Below, one piece after another: positions 1 through 8,088 of a DNA stretch of 29,151 nt; the first letter of the stretch is position 1, and each line of letters opens with the position of its first letter. Source of the DNA: Alphaproteobacteria bacterium (GTDB taxonomy: Bacteria > Pseudomonadota > Alphaproteobacteria > DAOWDM01); NCBI GenBank assembly GCA_030639035.1, contig DAOWDM010000045.1, positions 1 through 29,151 of the forward strand, in the 5' to 3' direction. Under the pieces are notes generated by a model. The model made no database searches and had not been told where the DNA came from. It worked only from the letters and a program-made list of their open reading frames with translations. Both the position numbers and the translations under genes were made by a program.

Positions 1-65
1 CACCGATCCCTTTAAGTTAATCCAGTTTAATTCTAATTCGTTATGTGTATAAAGGAATTATAAAA

Positions 66-239
66 ATGGCTAAGAAATCACAGCATGTAGTTAAGAGTTC
101 AGATGGAGGGTGGGCTGTAAAGAAAGGAGGCTCATCTAGAGCAACGAAAGTTTTTGATACTCAAAAAGAAGCAATTAAGCATGGAAGAGCGATTGCTAAA
201 AGTCAGAATGCAGAATTTTACGTATCAAAACGCAGTTAA
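66..239 (+). CDS. DUF2188 small protein, C-terminally short
   Basis: A 57-residue basic protein whose core (HVVKSSDGGWAVKKGGSSRA, then a DTQKEAI helix and AIAKSQNAEF) matches the DUF2188 pattern. The function of that family is unknown. I chose the ATG at 66 because AAGGA lies at 52-56 with good spacing; a GTG at 45 would add seven residues and place the ribosome site inside the gene. Family members usually continue after the 'AEF/AEL' strand with a short basic tail containing a D-G-[RK]-I-like motif. Here the protein stops soon after that strand with VSKRS, so the tail seems to be missing. The last 32 bases overlap the start of the alcohol dehydrogenase in another frame. Family assignment is by motif memory and function is unassigned. 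Confidence 0.75.
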   Translation: MAKKSQHVVKSSDGGWAVKKGGSSRATKVFDTQKEAIKHGRAIAKSQNAEFYVSKRS

Positions 240-1359
240 AATAGTTTTTGGAAAAGATTCAATAGCTCAATTACCAGAATTACTACCTCAAAACCTCAAA
301 ATAATGATTACATATGGTGGAGGTTCTATCAAAAAAAATGGTGTTTATGATCAGGTTGTAAAAGCTTTAAAAGGTTTTGACTTTGTTGAGTTCGGTGGCA
401 TTGAAGCAAATCCTCAATTTGAAACATGCATGAAAGCAGTTGAAATAATTAAAAAAGAAAACGTTTCTTTTCTATTAGCTGTTGGTGGCGGTTCTGTTCT
501 TGACGGCACAAAATTTATTGCCGCAGCAGTAGAATATAAAGGCGATGCTTGGGATATTCCTACAGGAAAAGTAACCGTTGAAACAGCTCTTCCTCTTGCA
601 TCTATAATGACATTGCCTGCAACAGGTTCTGAAATGAATGGGAATTCTGTTATTTCAAGAAAAGAAATTGGTGAAAAAAGAGCTTTTGCAAGTGAATTCG
701 TTTATCCTAAATTTTCAATTCTAGACCCTGTAACAACTTTTTCTCTTCCAAAAAGACAGACTGTAAATGGTATTGTTGATACATTTGTTCATGTTTGTGA
801 GCAATATATGACTTATGATGTAAATACTCCTCTTCAAGACAGACAAGCAGAGGCAATTTTGCATACTGTAATAGAAGAAGCTCCAAAAGTTTTAAAAGAC
901 CCAAATGACTATGATGCAAGAGCAAATATCATGTGGTCAGCAACTCATGGGCTTAATCTTGCTATCTCTTGCGGCGTTGTTATGGATTGGTCAACTCATA
1001 TGATAGGACATGAGCTAACAGCTGCTTTTGGTCTTGATCATGGTAAATCTTTAGCCGTAATCATGCCTTCTGTGTTCCGCTATAAAGCTGACAAGAAAGG
1101 TGATAAGCTTGTTCAATATGCTAATCGCATATGGGGCATCACAGAAGGTTCTAAAGAAGAAATAATTGAAAAAGCCGTTGTTAAAACAGTTGAGTTCTTT
1201 GAATCTATTGGCATGAAAACAAAACTTTCTGATTATGGCATTGAAGTTAAAGACTGCAAAAACATACCTGCTGTTTTTGAAAAAAGAGGTGTTGTTCTAG
1301 GAGAACATTCTGATATAAAACCTCAAGATGTTGATAAAATCATAGCTATGTCTGCTTAG
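208..1359 (+). CDS. yqhD: NADPH-dependent iron/zinc-type alcohol dehydrogenase, YqhD family
   Basis: A 383-residue group III alcohol dehydrogenase, closely matching E. coli YqhD (387 aa) along its whole length. The N-terminal Rossmann-like domain has the early GGGS (YGGGSIKKNGVYDQV) and the nucleotide-binding LLAVGGGSVLDGTKFIAAA. The C-terminal helical domain carries the metal ligands: Asp and His in GIVDTFVHVCEQY, then the His residues of STHMIGHELTAAFGLDHGKS. YqhD reduces short-chain aldehydes, including lipid-peroxidation products, to alcohols using NADPH; that function is transferred from the family. The start at 208 matches the family N-terminus (MQNFTYQNAVKIVFGK). An ATG-initiated extension from 154 would add 18 residues that do not resemble the family. 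The start lies inside the preceding DUF2188 gene and has no good Shine-Dalgarno, so translation may depend on coupling. Confidence 0.93.
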   Translation: MQNFTYQNAVKIVFGKDSIAQLPELLPQNLKIMITYGGGSIKKNGVYDQVVKALKGFDFVEFGGIEANPQFETCMKAVEIIKKENVSFLLAVGGGSVLDGTKFIAAAVEYKGDAWDIPTGKVTVETALPLASIMTLPATGSEMNGNSVISRKEIGEKRAFASEFVYPKFSILDPVTTFSLPKRQTVNGIVDTFVHVCEQYMTYDVNTPLQDRQAEAILHTVIEEAPKVLKDPNDYDARANIMWSATHGLNLAISCGVVMDWSTHMIGHELTAAFGLDHGKSLAVIMPSVFRYKADKKGDKLVQYANRIWGITEGSKEEIIEKAVVKTVEFFESIGMKTKLSDYGIEVKDCKNIPAVFEKRGVVLGEHSDIKPQDVDKIIAMSA

Positions 1360-1390
1360 GCTATAGAGTTAAAATAAGAGTGTAATAAAA

Positions 1391-1599
1391 GACCGTGTTA
1401 TAGGAAACTGTTGCTAAAAACAATAGGGCTTACATTGTTATTGCGAGAAGCAAAGCGACGTGGCAATCTTATTGAGCGTGGCACTATAAAAGAGAGATTG
1501 CCACGCTTACGCTTGCGATGACAGTGAGGGAAAACTCGCAATAACAGCACTAAAATGTTCTAATTATGTCAAATAGCAACAGTATTGTATAACATAGCC
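1391..1599. repeat. MITE-like intergenic element with imperfect terminal inverted repeats (copy 1)
   Basis: About 209 bp filling most of the gap between two convergent genes. The ends form an imperfect inverted repeat: 1391-1415 against the reverse complement of 1575-1599, 19 of 25 positions matching by eye, with a shared ACTGTTGCT core. The right part (1518-1599) recurs at 9356-9446, including exact blocks of 17 nt (1530-1546) and 25 nt (1559-1583). Its right edge touches the stop codon of the minus-strand glycosyltransferase. No open reading frame is evident inside, so if mobile it would be non-autonomous. No clear target-site duplication is visible. Confidence 0.6.
1434..1523. repeat. Internal palindromic repeat inside the element
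   Basis: Two arms of about 30 nt face each other: TTGCGAGAAGCAAAGCGACG then TGGCAATCT on the left (1441-1469), and AGATTGCCACGC then TTACGCTTGCGATGACA on the right (1494-1523), separated by about 24 nt. The pairing is imperfect. The pattern resembles the dispersed 'TTGCGAG...GGCAATCT' palindromes common in alphaproteobacterial intergenic regions. It could fold into a long hairpin in either transcript. Confidence 0.65.
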
Positions 1600-3065
1600 T
1601 AAAGTTCGTTTAAAATTCTTTGTGCTTCTTTAGCTTTAGGGCTACCGCTATTGATAAGTTTTTTTAAGAAAGGTGCTAAGACATTTTCTCGTGTTTCTTC
1701 TTGAAAATCATTGTCTGGTTTTCCTTCAATATGAGCTTCTAATTTTTCAATCATATCATGAAAACGTATTTTTTGTTTCTCAAAAGAAAAAAGTTTGGCA
1801 GCTTTTTCTATATTATCCTTAGTATAACACCCTTTTTCTAATGCATCAAAAGCCTCAACAATGGTTTGTAGCATCGCTTCGTCTGTCTGCATAGAACCAG
1901 TATATCCATTTTTAAATGTATTAATAATAGAAGTTAATGAAAGAATTTCCTCATTAACTAAAACAGGCTTTTTCATACTTAACGCATCAAAAAAACGATT
2001 TGGAGAACAGAATAAATAATTATATGCACCGACATCGGGAAGTATAACCATATCTGCTACCCTAATCCATAATGGTAACTCTTTTTGTGAAACAGGAGGA
2101 TGCCATGTTATATTTGGAAAGTGAGCAAATGGCTTATCTAAATCAGAAAGACCATGAATTGAACTCAACAATAAAACATGAATATTGTGTTCTGAAAGCA
2201 TATTTGAAACACGCACCAAACGTTCTAAATTGCGTTTTTTTGGTAAAAAGACACCATGATAAAGAAGAATTCTCTTTTCTGGATCTAGTCCCAGTTTTTG
2301 GCGTATTTCCTTAGAAGATTTCTGTATCTCATTTTCTGAAAAAGTTGGTAAATTGTAAAAATATAAAGGCTTTTTCTCAAGCTTATACTCATATGCATAT
2401 ATATCTGCAAAACATGCTGAGATTGTATAGAAACAAAAAGCATTTTTAATACATTCTTCCTCAATAATCCGCATATATTGTTCAGCATTTAACTCATAAG
2501 GAAGCTGACGCAAAGTTAATTCATGTGCATCATAAATATACGGTACTTTTATGCGTGATTTAATAATATTCATAGCAAGCATACCATGCATATCAGCAAC
2601 CATCACCGCATCAGGAGTTAGCTGGAGAGTTAAATCAACAAAGCCTTGTGTTAGAGTGAAAACTTCAAATATTTGTCTTTGTCTTTGTGTCGTGCCTTCA
2701 AATTGCACCCTAGCTTCGGTAGATTCAAACAGATCAAAAAGAACTGAACACCGAGCTTGTGCTTTGTCCTTTAAGGCATCATTAAGAACGGTCATAAACG
2801 CATCTTTATCCATACCGTCTGTTCCGTTAATTTTTAGCGGATACCCAGCATGCTCGGTAGAAAAATGAATAGTTTGTGGAATAGAAACAAATTCTATGTT
2901 GTCACTTAAATGCCCTTGGCGTATGTCATTTGTATCATTCTTGCATAAAATGACAACCTCCCAACCACGCTCAACAAATTGACTGCATTGATTGCAAATA
3001 CGCCTATCTAAAGCAAGTTTAACATCATAAACACTAGCTAGAACAACTAACCTATAACGTTTCAT
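1599..3065 (-). CDS. GT4-like glycosyltransferase
   Basis: A 488-residue protein with a GT-B layout. The N-terminal half has an acceptor-side Rossmann-like start (RYRLVVLASVYDVK, ERGWEVVILCK) and VPYIYDAHEL. The C-terminal donor domain contains RILLYHGVFLPKKRNLERLV, HVLLLSSIHG, LPLWIRVADMVILPD and CSPNRFFDALSMKKPVLV, which corresponds to the family's 'SPNKLFEAMAxGKPV'. The usual Glu in that motif is Asp here. It probably transfers a sugar from a nucleotide donor to a surface glycan; donor and acceptor cannot be read from sequence. It follows pgi by 23 bases on the same strand with AAGGAG before the ATG, so the two are probably cotranscribed. There is no signal peptide or clear membrane segment. 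The C-terminal 60 residues are charged and helical. Confidence 0.82.
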   Translation of the reverse strand: MKRYRLVVLASVYDVKLALDRRICNQCSQFVERGWEVVILCKNDTNDIRQGHLSDNIEFVSIPQTIHFSTEHAGYPLKINGTDGMDKDAFMTVLNDALKDKAQARCSVLFDLFESTEARVQFEGTTQRQRQIFEVFTLTQGFVDLTLQLTPDAVMVADMHGMLAMNIIKSRIKVPYIYDAHELTLRQLPYELNAEQYMRIIEEECIKNAFCFYTISACFADIYAYEYKLEKKPLYFYNLPTFSENEIQKSSKEIRQKLGLDPEKRILLYHGVFLPKKRNLERLVRVSNMLSEHNIHVLLLSSIHGLSDLDKPFAHFPNITWHPPVSQKELPLWIRVADMVILPDVGAYNYLFCSPNRFFDALSMKKPVLVNEEILSLTSIINTFKNGYTGSMQTDEAMLQTIVEAFDALEKGCYTKDNIEKAAKLFSFEKQKIRFHDMIEKLEAHIEGKPDNDFQEETRENVLAPFLKKLINSGSPKAKEAQRILNEL

Positions 3066-3088
3066 TACTACTCTCCTTGCAATGATAT

Positions 3089-4732
3089 TTACAATAAATT
3101 ACGTATTTCTTTTGTCATGTTTATCAAGCCGTTGGTTGAACAGTCGTGTTCTGTAGCAAGCTCATCAGATTTAAGTTCGGGCTGAATCTTTTTGGCAAGC
3201 TGTTTTCCAAGCTCAACTCCCCACTGGTCATAAGGATTAACGTCCCAAATAACGCCTTGAACGAAAATTTTATGCTCGTACATGGCTATCATCATTCCAA
3301 GAGTATAAGGAGTGATTTTATTCAAAAGAATAGTATTGCTAGGGCGGTTTCCTTCAAAAATTTTATGAGAAGTAAGTTCTTCTATTTTATCTTCAGAAAG
3401 CCCTTGTTTTTTAAGCTCCGCATGAACTTCCTCGGCTGTTTTGCCTTTCATCAAGGCTTCTGCCTGAGCAAAAACGTTTGATAATAGAATCGAATGATGT
3501 TCTCCGCTTTCATTCAAAGAAATTGCAGGAGCAATAAAATCACATGGAATAAGCCGTGTTCCCTGATGAATCAGCTGGTAAAATGAATGCTGTCCGTTTG
3601 TTCCAGCTTCTCCGAAAAGAATAGCTCCTGTAGCCGTTTTAACTTTAGAACCGTCTTTGGTTACACCCTTGCCGTTGCTTTCCATATCTGCCTGCTGTAA
3701 ATAAGCTGGAAGGCGGTGCAAATACTGGTCATACGGCAAAACTGCATACGCTTCGGAATCAAAGAAATTATTATACCAAACACCTAAAACAGCCAAAAGC
3801 ACAGGAATATTTTTCTCTAAAGGAGCTTTTTGGAAATGTTTATCCATAGTGTGAGCACCTTCTAAAAGCTGCTCAAAATTATCCATGCCAATAGCAACTG
3901 CTATGGATAATCCTATGGCTGACCACAGGGAATAGCGTCCTCCGACCCAATCCCAGAACTCGAACATATTGTCGGTGTTAATGCCAAAATCTTTTACAGC
4001 TTCCTCGTTTGTAGACAATGCTACAAAATGCTTTGCTACAGCGGCTTTTTCCAGCTTTTTAACAAGCCAGTCCCTTGCTGTGTGTGCGTTTGTAAGTGTT
4101 TCTTGAGTGGTAAAAGTCTTTGAAGCAATAACAAACAAAGTAGTTTCAGGATTAAGCTTTAGCAAAGTGCTTGCCATATGAGTTCCGTCAACATTGGAAA
4201 CAAAATGCGTTCTGATATTTATTCCCTGATATTTTTTCAAAGCTTCTGTAACCATTACAGGTCCAAGGTCTGAACCGCCAATACCAATATTTACAACATC
4301 AAGAATACGCTTGCCAGTGTGTCCTTTCCATTCACCAGAACGAACTGCCTCTGAAAATTGACGCATTTTTTCTAAAACAGCATTTATTTTCGGCATTACG
4401 TCTTCACCGCCAAACATTACTGGATTATTCGAGCGGTTTCTAAGTGCTGTATGAAGAACGGCTCTGTTTTCGGTTGTGTTGATTTTTTCGCCTTTGAACA
4501 TGCTTCTTCTAACTTTCTCAACACCAGCTTCACGAGCAAGGTTGCACAAAAGAATCATAGTTTCAGCAGTTATTCTATTTTTGGAATAATCAAGAAACAG
4601 GTCTTCAAGATGCACAGAAAATTCTTTAAAACGGTCAGGAGATTCATCAAACATATCCCGCATATGCTGGATTTTTATTGAGTCATAATGAGAAGATAAT
4701 TCTTTCCATGCTGGCAGTTTTGTTACAGACAT
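3089..4732 (-). CDS. pgi: Glucose-6-phosphate isomerase
   Basis: A 547-residue enzyme (E. coli: 549) interconverting glucose-6-phosphate and fructose-6-phosphate in the cytoplasm. Both family signatures are intact: VGGRYSLWSAIG near residues 263-274 and GVIWDVNPYDQWGVELGK ending at 510. The catalytic residues align by position: Glu351 in MESNGKG, His382 in NGQHSF and Lys510 at the end of the second signature. The phosphate-binding stretch NIGIGGSDLGP is at about 148-158 and SKTFTTQET at 204-212. The ATG is preceded by AGGAG. It is the first gene of a likely two-gene unit with the downstream glycosyltransferase, an unusual partner that may link sugar-phosphate supply to glycan synthesis. Confidence 0.97.
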   Translation of the reverse strand: MSVTKLPAWKELSSHYDSIKIQHMRDMFDESPDRFKEFSVHLEDLFLDYSKNRITAETMILLCNLAREAGVEKVRRSMFKGEKINTTENRAVLHTALRNRSNNPVMFGGEDVMPKINAVLEKMRQFSEAVRSGEWKGHTGKRILDVVNIGIGGSDLGPVMVTEALKKYQGINIRTHFVSNVDGTHMASTLLKLNPETTLFVIASKTFTTQETLTNAHTARDWLVKKLEKAAVAKHFVALSTNEEAVKDFGINTDNMFEFWDWVGGRYSLWSAIGLSIAVAIGMDNFEQLLEGAHTMDKHFQKAPLEKNIPVLLAVLGVWYNNFFDSEAYAVLPYDQYLHRLPAYLQQADMESNGKGVTKDGSKVKTATGAILFGEAGTNGQHSFYQLIHQGTRLIPCDFIAPAISLNESGEHHSILLSNVFAQAEALMKGKTAEEVHAELKKQGLSEDKIEELTSHKIFEGNRPSNTILLNKITPYTLGMMIAMYEHKIFVQGVIWDVNPYDQWGVELGKQLAKKIQPELKSDELATEHDCSTNGLINMTKEIRNLL

Positions 4733-4805
4733 AATGTAAACGCTCCTAATGTTTGGCAGGTTTTATTATTCTAAACTCAAATGATAATGAATCCAGCAAA
4801 AATAT

Positions 4806-4835
4806 AAAAAAAACCCCAAGTCTAACAACTTGGGG
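4806..4835 (-). terminator. Rho-independent terminator for the 127-aa gene
   Basis: CCCCAAG (4814-4820) and CTTGGGG (4829-4835) form a perfect 7-bp stem with an 8-nt loop. On the minus strand the stem is followed by eight T residues (complement of 4806-4813). It lies about 45 bases past the stop of the minus-strand gene that ends at 4879. Confidence 0.9.
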
Positions 4836-4878
4836 ATAATTAATAAGGAGTTATAAGTTGATAGAAACTAAGATGTTG

Positions 4879-5262
4879 TTATTCTCTGCCTTTTGCCATA
4901 GTAGCTTTGATTAAATCATTTACATCTTTAGGAGCTTTTGCGAGTCTTTCTAACAAAACAGGTTTATAATTTACTGAGTTTATAACAGCTTCTGCAACAA
5001 GAGCAAGACCTGCGACAGCAAGAACTTCAGAGGCTATAACGCCAGCTATCATAACTGCACCGCCAATTGCCATTTGTTGAAGACCAGGGTCTTTAATTTC
5101 ATTTTTAATTCCTGGTATTTTTTCTTTAACAGTATTTTTAATTGACTTACCTTTTTCGTCTAACATTTTTGCTCCGCCACAAAGAAAAGCATTAACAGCA
5201 CCTTTTTCAGAAAACTTTTCTACAGATTGTTTCGCATCTGTGCCTTTTTTTATTTCAGCCAT
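4879..5262 (-). CDS. Small membrane-associated protein of unknown function
   Basis: I do not recognise a family for this 127-residue protein. It has three parts: a lysine-rich, charged N-terminal half (about 1-60, rich in KGK, KEK and KNEIKD), a long hydrophobic Ala/Val/Ile stretch at about 65-95 (MAIGGAVMIAGVIASEVLAV onward) long enough for one or two membrane helices, and a charged helical tail (KPVLLERLAKAPKDVNDLIKATMAKGRE). There is no cleavable signal peptide, so the hydrophobic part would act as an internal anchor or amphipathic surface-binding segment. It is monocistronic: a TTGACA promoter, an AAGGAGA ribosome site 8 bases from the ATG, and a strong terminator frame it. That suggests high expression. 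It could be a membrane- or granule-associated structural protein, but nothing in the sequence proves this. Confidence 0.8.
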   Translation of the reverse strand: MAEIKKGTDAKQSVEKFSEKGAVNAFLCGGAKMLDEKGKSIKNTVKEKIPGIKNEIKDPGLQQMAIGGAVMIAGVIASEVLAVAGLALVAEAVINSVNYKPVLLERLAKAPKDVNDLIKATMAKGRE

Positions 5263-5298
5263 TGCTTATGTCTCCTTAATGTTGCAAATATAAGAACC

Positions 5299-5326
5299 AT
5301 ACTATTACAAAAATATTTTTTGTCAA
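5299..5326 (-). promoter_or_regulatory. Sigma-70-like promoter of the 127-aa gene
   Basis: On the minus strand, TTGACA (complement of 5321-5326) is followed by 16 bases and TAGTAT (complement of 5299-5304). Transcription would start near 5292, leaving a leader of about 30 bases that includes AAGGAGA (complement of 5271-5277) before the ATG at 5262. Confidence 0.65.
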
Positions 5327-5365
5327 ACCTTTTTTTGCGAAAACCGAGAAAAGTTTAACAACTTT

Positions 5366-6691
5366 TTATATAATAGGTTTTCCTACAACAACGGTTTCGA
5401 GTTTTTCAGGTGATAAAATCTGCTTTGCTGTTCTTTTAATATCTTCAAGCGTGATGTTTTCAATATATGCGTTTCTTTTGTCAAGATAATCTATTCCAAG
5501 CTCATCTAATTGTATTGAAATCAGCATTCTTGCGATATTTGAAGTTGAATTAAAACGAAGTGGAAAAGAGCCTGTCAGGTAAGTTTTAGCATCTTTAAGC
5601 TCTTTTTTAGTTACTCCGTTATCGTGCATTTTTTCCCACTCAGCTTTAATGATTTTTAATGACTCTGCAAAGCTTTCATTTTTTGTAGATACAGAACCTA
5701 TCATTAAATTTGAATGGTCAAGGTCATAAAAACCGCTGGAAACGCTATAAGCTAAACCTTTGTTTTTTCTGACTTTTTCAATAAGACGAGAAGAAAATCC
5801 ACCGCTTCCAAGAATATGATTCATTATAAAGGCAGCGTAAAAGTCCTTGTCTTTCCGTTCTATTCCAGCATGTCCAAAAAGTGCTACACTTTGAGGCACA
5901 TTCATTTCAACTACAGTCGTTTTTCCGCCAACTTTAGGAACAATATCTTTAACAGTTGTTTTTATCGATTTATCAGGCAAAGAACCAAAAGTTTTATCCA
6001 ATAATACAGCAAGCTCTTCTGAGGTTATATCACCGCAAACGCCTATATACAGGTTGTTTTTTGCAAGGTGTTTTTTTACGAATTTTTGCAAATCTTTTTT
6101 TGTAACAGCTTTAATTCCTGATTGAGTCCCTGGTGTTCGCCTGCCGTATTGATGATTTTTATAAACAATGCTCATAAATTTTTGATAAGCTATATCGTCA
6201 GGGTCTTCTAAATCATGTTTTATAGAAGCTAGAATCTGCCCCCTGATTCTTTCAACTGGTTCGGAATCAAACCTTGGTTCTGTAAGGGCGAGCCTTAACA
6301 GGTTAAAAGCCTCGTCCCTGTTTTCGGTAAGAGTTTTAACACGTCCTTTGAAAGTATCTCTGCCAGCATCAAACCCAAGACTTATGGCGTTGTCTTTTAA
6401 TATATCCTGAAAATCTAAGGATTTTATGCTTCCTGCTCCTTCATCAAGAAGCCCTGAAACCATGTAAGCAAGCCCTTCTTTGCCGTTTGGGTCAGAAGAC
6501 ATTCCTGCTTTAAACACCAGATTCAACACAATTATAGGATTAGCATGGTCTTCAAGCAACCAAGCTTTTATCCCGCCTTTGCTTGCAACCTCTTTAACTT
6601 CCATATGAAAAGGGTTCAAAGGTGCAACAGGTTCTTCAGCAAAGCATGCTGTAAAGAATAAAACCGCTAAAAATAAACTGATTTGTTTCAT
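5366..6691 (-). CDS. M16-family peptidase-like protein, non-catalytic partner
   Basis: A 441-residue secreted protein of the M16 fold. The place where the zinc motif HxxEH should be reads GLAYMVSGLLDEGAGS, so it has no catalytic site. The second-domain substrate-clamping Arg/Tyr pair is kept (GGFSSRLIEKVRKNKGLAYSV). This matches the inactive half of heterodimeric M16 peptidases, as with mitochondrial processing peptidase-like pairs. The N-terminus is a signal peptide (MKQISLFLAVLFFTACFAEE); the Cys in FTAC may be a non-ideal lipobox, so a lipoprotein is possible. Its ATG overlaps the stop of the upstream catalytic gene by 4 bp (ATGA), so the two are translationally coupled and probably form one periplasmic complex. 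The substrate is unknown. Confidence 0.9.
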   Translation of the reverse strand: MKQISLFLAVLFFTACFAEEPVAPLNPFHMEVKEVASKGGIKAWLLEDHANPIIVLNLVFKAGMSSDPNGKEGLAYMVSGLLDEGAGSIKSLDFQDILKDNAISLGFDAGRDTFKGRVKTLTENRDEAFNLLRLALTEPRFDSEPVERIRGQILASIKHDLEDPDDIAYQKFMSIVYKNHQYGRRTPGTQSGIKAVTKKDLQKFVKKHLAKNNLYIGVCGDITSEELAVLLDKTFGSLPDKSIKTTVKDIVPKVGGKTTVVEMNVPQSVALFGHAGIERKDKDFYAAFIMNHILGSGGFSSRLIEKVRKNKGLAYSVSSGFYDLDHSNLMIGSVSTKNESFAESLKIIKAEWEKMHDNGVTKKELKDAKTYLTGSFPLRFNSTSNIARMLISIQLDELGIDYLDKRNAYIENITLEDIKRTAKQILSPEKLETVVVGKPII

Positions 6692-8025
6692 TTCTCTACC
6701 TTTTCAGGCATTAGAATCCCTGTAACAAATGAGGCGTTTTCAAAAATATCATGGGCTGCTTTCATTACATCTTCTGGCGTTACCTTTTCTATACGCTCTG
6801 CCCAAGATTCAACGTCTTTTAAGGTTAAACCGACAGCTAAAGATTTTCCAAGAATATTTGCCCCTGAAGAAGCTTTGTCCTTTAAATAAATCAGCCCTGC
6901 ACACAGTCTTTTTTTAGCTTTTTCAACGTCTTTTTTAGAAACTATGAATTTTTTAATCTCATCATGCAAAGCCTGCTCCATAAGCTTTGTATTTTCACCA
7001 ACTTGAGGGCTGGCATAAATTCCAAAAGTTCCATAGCTTGCCGAGTTCGGGCTATACCAAGAGCCTGCGGAGACAGCGACTTTCTGCTTAACAACCAACG
7101 AGCGGTACAGTTTACTTGTGTTGTCCCCTCCTAGAATTTCTGAAAGAATCTGCAAAGCATAAGCTTGCCCATCTTTAGCCGTATTATAGCTTGGAGCGAT
7201 ATAATAACGCACCAAAGAAGGTTGACGCACTTGTTTGTGCTTCATTTCAATGCGAGCTTTTATTGGAAGAGGAAGCTTGCCGATTCTATCTCGTTCAGGT
7301 AATTTTCTAGCAGGAATAACTCCATAATATTTTTCAGCCAATGGCTTTAACTGTTCTGCTGTAATATCACCTGCGACAACTAAAACAGCATTGTTTGGAG
7401 CATACCAGCGATTGTGAAAATCAATAACATCATTCAAATCAAGGTTTATAATGTCATTCATAAAGCCTATAACGGGCTTTCCGTAAGGGTGCGTATGCCA
7501 TAGCATTTCCCTTAAACGCTCTGAAAATAAAGCAGACGGATTGTTGTCGTAACGGCTTAATCTTTCTTCAATAACCACCTTGCGTTCAGCATTAAAACCT
7601 TCTTCATCAAGAACAAGATTCATCATGCGGTCGGCTTCCATTTCCATGACAAGCTCTAGCCTGTCAACGGCTATATTTTGATGATAAGCAGTAAAATCTT
7701 GGCTTGTAAAAGCGTTATCAACGCCACCGTTTCTGGAAATGATTTTTGAGAACTCATATGCTGGAACGTTTTTAGTTCCTCTGAACATCAAATGCTCGTG
7801 GAAATGAGCTATACCAATCTCAGCTGGACGCTCATCAGCAGCACCGACTTTATACCAAACCATGTGCGTAACAATTGGAGCGCGGTGATTGGAAATAACA
7901 ACAACCTGCATTCCATTATCAAGGGTAAACTCTTCAGCATTAAATATAGAAGCACAGACAGCAGAAGAAATTCCAGCCGTAAGGAAAAAAACCAGTGCAA
8001 ACAGACATTTTTTAAGTTTAATCAT
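6688..8025 (-). CDS. M16-family zinc peptidase, catalytic subunit (PqqL-like)
   Basis: A 445-residue periplasmic zinc metallopeptidase. After a signal peptide (KKCLFALVFFLTAGISSAVCA) come the N-terminal M16 domain with the inverted zinc motif His74-x-x-Glu77-His78 (HFHEH) and the third ligand Glu at about 153-154 in ERKVVIEE. The C-terminal M16 domain contains GGDNTSKLYRSLVVKQKVAVSAGSWY, where the usual Arg/Tyr elements appear as YRSL and SWY. Family members degrade peptides or protein fragments in the periplasm; PqqL-type annotation is common for this alphaproteobacterial pair. It is the first gene of a two-gene unit. In related genomes such pairs often follow lspA and the DUF3035 gene; here an opposite-strand gene lies between. 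Confidence 0.93.
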   Translation of the reverse strand: MIKLKKCLFALVFFLTAGISSAVCASIFNAEEFTLDNGMQVVVISNHRAPIVTHMVWYKVGAADERPAEIGIAHFHEHLMFRGTKNVPAYEFSKIISRNGGVDNAFTSQDFTAYHQNIAVDRLELVMEMEADRMMNLVLDEEGFNAERKVVIEERLSRYDNNPSALFSERLREMLWHTHPYGKPVIGFMNDIINLDLNDVIDFHNRWYAPNNAVLVVAGDITAEQLKPLAEKYYGVIPARKLPERDRIGKLPLPIKARIEMKHKQVRQPSLVRYYIAPSYNTAKDGQAYALQILSEILGGDNTSKLYRSLVVKQKVAVSAGSWYSPNSASYGTFGIYASPQVGENTKLMEQALHDEIKKFIVSKKDVEKAKKRLCAGLIYLKDKASSGANILGKSLAVGLTLKDVESWAERIEKVTPEDVMKAAHDIFENASFVTGILMPEKVEK

Positions 8026-8088
8026 TATTCTAATTAACTACACAAAAACACTAAAAGCAAAAGATTTTGTTTGTTAATATTTTTCATC

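Noticed and set aside
154..207. An ATG-initiated 18-residue extension of YqhD
   Set aside because: The extra residues are a shifted-frame reading of the DUF2188 gene and do not match the alcohol dehydrogenase family.
1391..1599. CRISPR array or tRNA-linked attachment site
   Set aside because: Repeats are only two inverted ends and one palindrome with no regular spacing, and no tRNA-like cloverleaf is present.
5366..6691. Pseudogene of an M16 peptidase because the zinc motif is missing
   Set aside because: The frame is intact, the signal peptide and Arg/Tyr elements are kept, and inactive partners are a normal part of M16 pairs.
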